Assembly: GCA_913055155.1 (NCBI GenBank)
Contig: CAJXJR010000009.1
Location: forward strand, 1-64,000
Direction of reading: 5' to 3'
From: an uncultured Erythrobacter sp.
GTDB taxonomy: Bacteria; Pseudomonadota; Alphaproteobacteria; Sphingomonadales; Sphingomonadaceae
Length of the DNA: 64,000 bases
Part shown: in pieces, positions 57,961-64,000 of the stretch
Position numbering within the stretch: the stretch's first letter is position 1
How the letters are laid out: the number at the start of each line of letters is the position of its first letter
The notes under the pieces: model-generated
Told to the model about the DNA's origin: nothing
The model's database searches: none
Seen by the model: the letters and a program-made list of their open reading frames with translations, nothing else
Translations under genes and position numbers: made by a program

Positions 57961-59967
57961 ATGCGCTTAATTTTCGGACTGTTCGCGATAATTTTCCTTA
58001 TCGCGGTCGCACCAGGATCCGCGCAGGCGGAAGATTTCGAACAGTTTTCCGAGAACGAGTGGCAGGGCTGGATCGAAGAAACCAATCAAGGTGGCCGGAT
58101 CAGGTTGCTTCCATTCATCGCGCAACCGGGCAGCGCCAGTTACTGGGCGCAGAACGATTTCGGGCGCTATGGCATGGGAATCACTTCGGGCGGCAATTTG
58201 CGCTTCGGGTACAGGATCATCGGGCAGTCGCAGTTCATCCCACCCGCTCTCAAGGGCCGCATCGCGCACCTTTCCGGACGGTCGATCAATGCATTCGATG
58301 ACTACTCCATCGAATTCGTCCGCGCCCGGATCAACAAGGTGCAACTGATCGTCGCCGGCGAGGTGTTTGAGGAACATACCTACAACAACACCCTGGTCTC
58401 CGGCACCGGCGCAGCCGAATTCACCATTCCGCTGGACGATTACGAGACGATAAACGCAATTCGCGAAGGAAATTTCTACCTGAGAGCCTTCTACAACTAC
58501 CCGCTCTCATCATATTCAAGCGCCAGCGTCCGCTATGACGCGAGGCTTGTAAGCAACAGCTGGTTCCAGGCCTTCAAGCAGATCATCGAGCGGCGGCGGC
58601 GCAGCGGTTTTGCCGTAGGCCCCTTCGATTTCACGCGCGAAGTGCGCAACACGTATGTCAGGGAAAGCGCCAACAGCGGCGGCTACAATTCCCAGACGGA
58701 GAACTTCACCGTCCTGCTGGTCGATCCCACGCCGCAGCAGGAGCGGATGGTGGAGGACATGCTCGGCTTTGCCAGGTCGACGGCAACGGAAGTGCGCCAG
58801 CGCCATCTTGCCGCCCATGCTGCCGCCGTTGCGGCGAACAGCCCGGAACTTGCCCAGGCGCACACGCTCTACGCTCAGGCCCTCAACCTGCCGGGTGCAC
58901 AGAACGGCGAGTTCCAGCAACAATTGCTGGAACTGCTCGACGGGCTTGAGCAGGCAGACCTGATGGCTTTCCTGACGGCAGGCATAAAGTCATCTAGCCA
59001 GAGCGCCTCCGGTTACTATCGCTACCAGCGCAACGCCACGACGACGACGACGACGGAGGCGCAGCTCAACTTCTCCAACTACGTGGTGCGAAACGCCATG
59101 GTCGCCACGGCGGCGGTAACACTGCCCTTCATGCAGGGGCAGACCTACGTGCCGCTGGAATCGGCGTTTATGGCAAACGACAATCGCATTTTCGGCGGAG
59201 GTCGACTTTACGGCGTCGTGCAGCCCACCAACTGGGCAGAGGGAGTTGGCAGAGCCATCGACCAGCGTCGATGGGGCGATCTCGAATATGCGCTTTCGCG
59301 GCGCTTTACGCGCGCAAACCTGCCCACGGTCGACCTGAACCGGAAATTGATTTCCGGCGACTATCTGCTTCACCGAGCAGCCGCCACCGGAAATATCGAT
59401 GCGGTACGCCGGGTGCTTAATGCCGGGGGTGATCCAACGCGGACCAACACCTACGGCGAAACGCCCATCGACCTGGCGCGCTCATCCGGTTTCACGCAGA
59501 TCGCCGAACTGATGGAAGCACGAGAGGACGCATCGGGCCGGTTGTCCATCGTCATCTCGCATCCGGATGTGACCCCAGGCGACTTCTACATCATCAATCC
59601 GCAAGAGATTCGCTCGGTGAGGCGCAGGGAGATCGACGATCGAACCACCGCGCTTGTGATCGATGAATTCCCGGGAACCTACCAGTTCCAGTTCAGGTTC
59701 AACTACACCGCGATCATCAATCATTCGGACCTTTGGCGATTGAACTTCCCGTATAGGCAAATCGCCTCGAACGGGCAGCAGGCGCGAATTCAGGCTGAAG
59801 GTTTCATCACGGAATACATCGTCTTGCGCGACGGAGATAGCGAAACACGCGAACTGGAGCTTGTCTGGCGCGGCCCGCTGTCGGGTTGGACAACCAATCC
59901 CGGATCGGAAGCCGCCGCTGCCAGCGCCAACTCGTCCCAGCCTTTCAGCTTCGATTTCGGCAGCTGA
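57961..59967 (+). CDS. Secreted protein of unknown function with ankyrin repeats
   Basis: A 668-aa protein with a signal peptide (residues 1-23, ending SAQAED). The middle is beta-rich and unlike any family I know. Ankyrin-like repeats lie near residues 463-520 (YLLHRAAATGNIDAVRRVLNAGGDPTRTNTYGETPIDLARS). A Thr run, encoded by six ACG codons at 59038-59055, interrupts the middle. The C-terminal part (about residues 525-650) is a beta-rich region of its own. Base composition appears lower in GC than its neighbours. ATG at 57961 follows a GGGGG site. It is convergent with gor (5 bases between stops). Confidence 0.75.
   Translation: MRLIFGLFAIIFLIAVAPGSAQAEDFEQFSENEWQGWIEETNQGGRIRLLPFIAQPGSASYWAQNDFGRYGMGITSGGNLRFGYRIIGQSQFIPPALKGRIAHLSGRSINAFDDYSIEFVRARINKVQLIVAGEVFEEHTYNNTLVSGTGAAEFTIPLDDYETINAIREGNFYLRAFYNYPLSSYSSASVRYDARLVSNSWFQAFKQIIERRRRSGFAVGPFDFTREVRNTYVRESANSGGYNSQTENFTVLLVDPTPQQERMVEDMLGFARSTATEVRQRHLAAHAAAVAANSPELAQAHTLYAQALNLPGAQNGEFQQQLLELLDGLEQADLMAFLTAGIKSSSQSASGYYRYQRNATTTTTTEAQLNFSNYVVRNAMVATAAVTLPFMQGQTYVPLESAFMANDNRIFGGGRLYGVVQPTNWAEGVGRAIDQRRWGDLEYALSRRFTRANLPTVDLNRKLISGDYLLHRAAATGNIDAVRRVLNAGGDPTRTNTYGETPIDLARSSGFTQIAELMEAREDASGRLSIVISHPDVTPGDFYIINPQEIRSVRRREIDDRTTALVIDEFPGTYQFQFRFNYTAIINHSDLWRLNFPYRQIASNGQQARIQAEGFITEYIVLRDGDSETRELELVWRGPLSGWTTNPGSEAAAASANSSQPFSFDFGS
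59038..59055. repeat. Trinucleotide tract (ACG)6 inside the ankyrin-protein gene
   Basis: Six perfect ACG units in frame encode six threonines. A unit change would keep the frame and alter only the tract length, so it could vary between strains without destroying the gene. Confidence 0.85.
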
Positions 59968-59972
59968 ACCGC

Positions 59973-61319
59973 CTACTTCAGCAGCACCAACTCCTCGGCC
60001 ATGCTGGGATGCAGGGCAATGGTGTCATCAAAGGCCTGCTTGGTCAGCCCGGCCTTTACGGCGACGGCGGCCACTTGCAGGATTTCCGGCGATTCAGGGC
60101 CGATCATGTGCACGCCCAGCACCTTCTTGGAAGTTGCCTCCACCACCATCTTGAACAGCCCGCGCTCCGGGTGCGGGTTGAAGATATTCTTCATCGGGCG
60201 GAAGTCGGATGAATAGACCTTGATGTTGCCGTATTCGGCGCGTGCTTCGGCCTCGGTCATGCCGACGCCCGCCAGCGGGGGCTGGCTGAACACGGCGCTG
60301 GGAATGGCGGAATAGTCGACCGTGTGCGGATTGCCGCCGAACACGCTGTCGGCAAAGGCCTGCCCTTCGCGGATGGCGACCGGGGTCAGCGCCACGCGAT
60401 CGGTCACGTCGCCCACGGCATAGATGGATGGGCAGGAGGTGCGGCTGTGATCGTCCACCGGGATTTCGCCCTTGCGGCCCAGTTCGATCCCGGCGTTTTC
60501 CAGCCCCAGCCCTTCGGTATTGGGATCGCGCCCGGCGGCAATCAGCACCTGGTCCACCTTCACCGGGTTGGCTTCGCCCAGGTCGACCAGCAGGCCGCCG
60601 TCATCCAGCTTTTCCACCTTCTGGATCAGCGTGTGCATGTGGAAATTGATGCCGCGCCCCATGGCGATGTGCAGCATGCGCTCGACGATCTGTTCATCAT
60701 AGGCCCGCAGGATGCGGTCGGTGCGATTGATGACGTGAACATCGCTGCCCAGTGCGTTGAAAATTCCGGCAAATTCCATGGCGATATAGCCGCCACCCGC
60801 CACCATCAGGCACCCCGGCTGTTCTTCCAGGTGGAAGATCTCGTTCGAGCTGATGCAATGCTCCACGCCGGGGAAATCGGGCATGGCGGGCCGCCCTCCG
60901 GTAGCAGCGAGGATGTACTTCGCGGTAATCTCGCGTCCGCTGGCAAGGCGCACGCTGTTGGGCCCGGTGATCGTGGCGCGTTCGTCGAACACCTCCACCT
61001 CGTGGCTAGCCAGCGTCTTGCCATAGAGGCCTTCCAGCCGGGTCACGTCCTTCTGCACGAAATCGCGCAAGGTCGCCCAGTCGAAGCTCTTTTCATCGAC
61101 CGTCCAGCCATAGTTTTCCGGGTGCGCCAGGTCGTCTGCGAACATGCTGGCGTAGACCAGCATCTTCTTGGGCACGCAGCCGCGGATCACGCAGGTGCCG
61201 CCGACGCGGTATTCCTCTGCCACGGCCACTTTCGCGCCGTGGGCTGCCGCCACCCGGCTAGCGCGCACGCCGCCGGAACCTGCGCCGATGGTGAAAAGGT
61301 CGTATTCGAATTCGGACAT
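59973..61319 (-). CDS. gor: Glutathione-disulfide reductase
   Basis: NADPH-dependent flavoenzyme of 448 aa that keeps glutathione reduced. The FAD-binding IGAGSGGVRASRVAA is near the N-terminus, the redox cysteines are in GGTCVIRGCVPKK (C43, C48), the NADPH-binding part has GGGYIAMEFAGIF and the selectivity arginines in NRTDRILR, and the C-terminus has the catalytic LHPSMAEE. ATG at 61319 is chosen. Could also be another NADPH disulfide reductase, but the cysteine spacing and the arginines favour Gor. Confidence 0.92.
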   Translation of the reverse strand: MSEFEYDLFTIGAGSGGVRASRVAAAHGAKVAVAEEYRVGGTCVIRGCVPKKMLVYASMFADDLAHPENYGWTVDEKSFDWATLRDFVQKDVTRLEGLYGKTLASHEVEVFDERATITGPNSVRLASGREITAKYILAATGGRPAMPDFPGVEHCISSNEIFHLEEQPGCLMVAGGGYIAMEFAGIFNALGSDVHVINRTDRILRAYDEQIVERMLHIAMGRGINFHMHTLIQKVEKLDDGGLLVDLGEANPVKVDQVLIAAGRDPNTEGLGLENAGIELGRKGEIPVDDHSRTSCPSIYAVGDVTDRVALTPVAIREGQAFADSVFGGNPHTVDYSAIPSAVFSQPPLAGVGMTEAEARAEYGNIKVYSSDFRPMKNIFNPHPERGLFKMVVEATSKKVLGVHMIGPESPEILQVAAVAVKAGLTKQAFDDTIALHPSMAEELVLLK

Positions 61320-61403
61320 GGGCTTGCGCAAACTCCTGCTGCTGGCACTTTGGTATGGTCAATGGCCATACGATTGCCAGCGGGCAAGGGTTTCGTCGGG
61401 CGC

Positions 61404-62420
61404 CTAGCTTTCGATCAGCAGGCCGTTGTCGCTCAGCATCTGCCAGCTTTGCCCCACGTGAAAGACGGCCAGCGCCTCTGCCGCGATGCCGCCGTGGGTG
61501 CGCAGCACGCGGCGGATCGTTTCCGCCTTGCCCTGCTCGGCTTCGGGCAGCGCAACCAGCGTATCGGGCGCGTGGCTCAGCCGTTCCTGGAACAGCAGGG
61601 ACGTGTCGAGCGAGTTGAAATCGAAGCCGATGAACAGCAGCCGCCGGGCATTGTTTATCCCGCCGGTCAGGCTGGCCTTGAACTGCCGGTCTTCGACCAG
61701 GTCGGCCATGGTGCGGATACCCTCTGCCACCTTGAACAGATTGCGCTGGTTGTCGTCACCCCAACCGGCCTCTGCCTCGCTGCCCTTTTCCCATTCCAGC
61801 CGCCCGGCGCGGCCATAGGGATGCACGACCTTCAGCTTTTCCGCACACAGGTCCTGTGCTTCGGTAACCGGCATGCCGAAACCGGAATGCAGCACCCAGG
61901 GCATGTAATGCTCGATGGCGCGATCGGTGTTGAAGTTCACGATGTGCAGGTTGTCGAGGCAATGCTCCGCCCGCGAGCGGGCCACCCCGTCAACCACCAT
62001 GCGGCCCAGCTGGAAAAGCCAGTTTTCCACCCCGCGAAAGGGCATGTCGCCCGGATCGCGCGGCTCAGCCGCCATGGCGGACTGTTCTTCGGCTTTCAGC
62101 GTGTAATAGGCGACCGCCAGCTTGCCGGCGGCCAGCACGTGCTTGTCATCGCCATGCTGCTGCAACAGCGCGTGGATGGAACTGGACAGGCGCGCGCCGG
62201 CACGGATGCGCAGCGCGGCCTCGCGCAGGTCTTCCGCCTTGCCCTTCACTTTCCTGAAGAGCGTATCGAAGTCCTGCATGTCCTGCGTTGCCAGGTCACT
62301 GCCAAGGCGCTGGAAATCATAGCCTTGCGCGATGCGGGAGAGCATTTCGCGCTGGCCGGGCAGCTCGATCTCGACCGCGGCGCCCGCGCCCACAATTACT
62401 GCGGTCTTCGTTCGTATCAT
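61404..62420 (-). CDS. SIR2-like domain protein
   Basis: A 338-aa cytosolic protein. Four sirtuin-type elements occur in order: GAGAAVE at 11-17 (GAGxS-like), NFNTDRAIE at 162-170 (TxNxD-like, N164 and D166), VVHPYG at 198-203 (HxHG-like, H200) and FIGFDFNSLD at 263-272 (fGxs.xD-like). The fold is thus a SIR2-family Rossmann protein that may bind or hydrolyse NAD, but the family includes deacetylases, NADases and inactive binders; which this is cannot be told. It stands alone between gor and a helicase, so no partner gene is obvious. ATG at 62420. Confidence 0.75.
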   Translation of the reverse strand: MIRTKTAVIVGAGAAVEIELPGQREMLSRIAQGYDFQRLGSDLATQDMQDFDTLFRKVKGKAEDLREAALRIRAGARLSSSIHALLQQHGDDKHVLAAGKLAVAYYTLKAEEQSAMAAEPRDPGDMPFRGVENWLFQLGRMVVDGVARSRAEHCLDNLHIVNFNTDRAIEHYMPWVLHSGFGMPVTEAQDLCAEKLKVVHPYGRAGRLEWEKGSEAEAGWGDDNQRNLFKVAEGIRTMADLVEDRQFKASLTGGINNARRLLFIGFDFNSLDTSLLFQERLSHAPDTLVALPEAEQGKAETIRRVLRTHGGIAAEALAVFHVGQSWQMLSDNGLLIES

Positions 62421-62499
62421 TGGTAGCCTGATCCCTCGCGCGCCCTTGAACGCAACCGTTCTAGGGCGCGCGTGGTTAAGATTAGGCTATCCTAGGTAT

Positions 62500-63921
62500 T
62501 CAACCCTGGGATTGCGCGCCGCCGCGACGCTGGCCGCGCTGACGACGGTTGCCGCCGCCCTGCCCCTGGCCACCGGGCTTGCCACCGCCATGACGGCGCT
62601 TGGGCCCGCCGCGACCGCGACCGCCCTGGCCGCCGTGGCCACCGCCGCGATTGCCCTTGGGCTTGTCACCGCTGCGCATGTCGGCAGAGGCACCGCGCGG
62701 CTTGGGTTTCACCCGCTGGCGCTGCTGCTTGGGCGCAGGCTTGGTCGGGCCGACGCCTTCCACCACGGCGCGGAAGTTTTCCGGCAGCGGCAGGCGTTCG
62801 AAGCTCGCATCGGTCTGCTTGTTGATGTCCTTCAGGTATGCGCGTTCGTCCTCGGCGCAGAAGGCAATCGCCACGCCATCGGCACCGGCGCGCGCGGTGC
62901 GGCCGATGCGGTGGACATACTGCTCGGGCACGTTGGGCAGCTCGTAGTTGATGACGTGCGAAACGCCCGGAATGTCGATCCCGCGCGCGGCAACATCGGT
63001 CGCCACCAGGATCGGCGTCTTGGCCCGCTTGAATTCATCCAGCGCGCGCTGGCGCTGCGGCTGGCTCTTGTTGCCGTGGATGGCGTTGGCGGGGATGCCC
63101 ACCTGGCCCAGCTTTTTCACCACGCGATCCGCACCGTGCTTGGTGCGGGTGAAGATGAGGACGCGTTCGAACTCGCCCGGAACCGGGTGGCGTTCGGACA
63201 GGATCAGTTCCAGCAGTGCCTGCTTCTCGTCCTGCTGAACCATGAACAGGAACTGCTCGATGCGTTCCGCCGGGGTGCTTTCGGGCGTGACGGATACCTG
63301 CACCGGATCGTGGCAATAGCCGGAAACCAGTTCCTTGATCTGCTTGGGCATGGTGGCGCTGAAGAACAGCGTCTGGCGATCGGCCGGCGCCAGGTCACGG
63401 ATGCGGCGCAGGGCATGGATGAAGCCCAGGTCCAGCATCTGGTCGGCTTCGTCCAGCACCAGGATTTCCAGGCCGGAGAGGTTGAAGGCCTTCTGGTCGA
63501 TCAGGTCGAGCAGGCGACCGGGCGTGGCAACCAGGATATCGCAGCCGCGGTGCAGCTTGTTGCGATCCTTGTTCACCGAAGTGCCGCCGACGATGGAATG
63601 GACCTTCAGGCCCGCCAGCGCGCCATAGTCCTTGGCGCTCTGGGCGATCTGGCCAGCCAGTTCGCGCGTGGGAGCCAGCACCAGCATGCGGCACGACTTG
63701 AACGGGATCTGGTTGTCGGCCTTGCGCAGGTTATCGATGCTGGGAAGCATGAAGGCTGCGGTCTTGCCGGTGCCCGTCTGCGCGATGCCCAGCAGGTCGC
63801 GCCCTTCCAGCACGGCGGGAATGGCCTGCGCCTGGATCGGCGTGGGCACCTTGTAGCCCTGCATGTCGAGCGCCTGCATCACCGGCTGCGACAGGCCAAG
63901 GTCGGAAAATTGGATAGTCAT
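62500..63921 (-). CDS. rhlE: DEAD-box RNA helicase (RhlE type)
   Basis: A 473-aa ATP-dependent RNA helicase that remodels rRNA or mRNA. Motifs are the Q-motif region FSDLGLSQPVMQALDMQGY, Walker A AQTGTGKTAAF, motif II LDEADQML, SATMP, and VATDVAARGIDIPGVSHVINYE and HRIGRTARAG. The tail from about residue 390 is rich in Gly, Arg and Lys (RNA-binding), typical of RhlE. ATG at 63921 with a purine-poor leader. The region 63922-64000 upstream is likely its promoter. Confidence 0.93.
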   Translation of the reverse strand: MTIQFSDLGLSQPVMQALDMQGYKVPTPIQAQAIPAVLEGRDLLGIAQTGTGKTAAFMLPSIDNLRKADNQIPFKSCRMLVLAPTRELAGQIAQSAKDYGALAGLKVHSIVGGTSVNKDRNKLHRGCDILVATPGRLLDLIDQKAFNLSGLEILVLDEADQMLDLGFIHALRRIRDLAPADRQTLFFSATMPKQIKELVSGYCHDPVQVSVTPESTPAERIEQFLFMVQQDEKQALLELILSERHPVPGEFERVLIFTRTKHGADRVVKKLGQVGIPANAIHGNKSQPQRQRALDEFKRAKTPILVATDVAARGIDIPGVSHVINYELPNVPEQYVHRIGRTARAGADGVAIAFCAEDERAYLKDINKQTDASFERLPLPENFRAVVEGVGPTKPAPKQQRQRVKPKPRGASADMRSGDKPKGNRGGGHGGQGGRGRGGPKRRHGGGKPGGQGQGGGNRRQRGQRRGGAQSQG

Positions 63922-64000
63922 TATAAGTATTTAACTCGCAATATATGCGGTGAGCGCGCAGCCATGCAGGCGCGCGCCATCGCGGGGTTTGAAAACCGCC
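63922..64000. other. Upstream region of rhlE to the window edge
   Basis: The first 40 bases are A/T-rich (TTATAAGTATTTAAC and CGCAATATATGCG) and probably hold the rhlE promoter on the minus strand. An ATG at 63964 opens a short frame to the right but cannot be judged at the edge. Nothing else is supported. Confidence 0.4.

Overview
The window is a GC-rich, gene-dense piece of a bacterial chromosome. Gene content and order point to an alphaproteobacterium of the order Sphingomonadales, probably Erythrobacteraceae. Supporting signs are the blocks lolC-lolD/dnaE, recG opposite sdhE-mfd, ahcY-divL-tsaE-amgK-murU-addB-addA-trxA, and accA-xerD opposite aroK-aroB. The species assignment is inference from these blocks. 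No phage, plasmid, insertion sequence or CRISPR array is visible. No gap without a gene exceeds about 260 bases.

Layout. 1-8 kb: the tail of an OmpA-type protein, dnaE, four small genes of uncertain role (one Yip1-like membrane protein, one secreted DUF1579-like protein), then lolD and lolC for lipoprotein sorting. 8-18.8 kb: a secreted DUF885 protein, recG, a small secreted protein, sdhE, mfd, a cupin, an EAL phosphodiesterase and nadK. 18.8-28.7 kb: tRNA-Asn, a predicted lipoprotein with a methyltransferase fold, an MFS exporter with an SMP-30 lactonase, secA, a broken acyltransferase gene, argJ, hisN and trxA. 28.7-41.2 kb: a long leftward operon from a DivL-like histidine-kinase homologue (tyrosine in place of the phospho-acceptor histidine) through tsaE, amgK, murU, addB and addA, with ahcY just upstream. 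41.3-48.8 kb: peroxiredoxin, a divergent MurA, folE, a phospholipase D protein, a hemerythrin, tRNA-Arg, a MutT-like Nudix gene, two Flp pilins and an M48 lipoprotein protease. 48.9-56.2 kb: accA, xerD, a coupled pair of unknown envelope genes, aroK-aroB, and a POT peptide transporter. 56.2-64 kb: pccB, a secreted ankyrin protein, glutathione reductase, a SIR2-like protein and an RNA helicase.

How the genes work together. Most of the window is core biology: replication and repair (dnaE, recG, mfd, addAB, xerD), envelope biogenesis (lolCD, secA, amgK/murU muropeptide recycling, murA), shikimate and arginine/histidine synthesis, methyl-cycle and redox homeostasis (ahcY, gor, peroxiredoxin, trxA), and fatty-acid and propionate carboxylation (accA, pccB). 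Many genes overlap by 4-10 bases, indicating translational coupling. The parts most worth a second look are the DivL-like pseudokinase, the SIR2-like gene, the secreted ankyrin protein with a trinucleotide tract, a methyltransferase-fold lipoprotein, the orphan pilin pair, the acyltransferase pseudogene and several strong RNA or DNA palindromes, including one that sequesters the sdhE ribosome-binding site.
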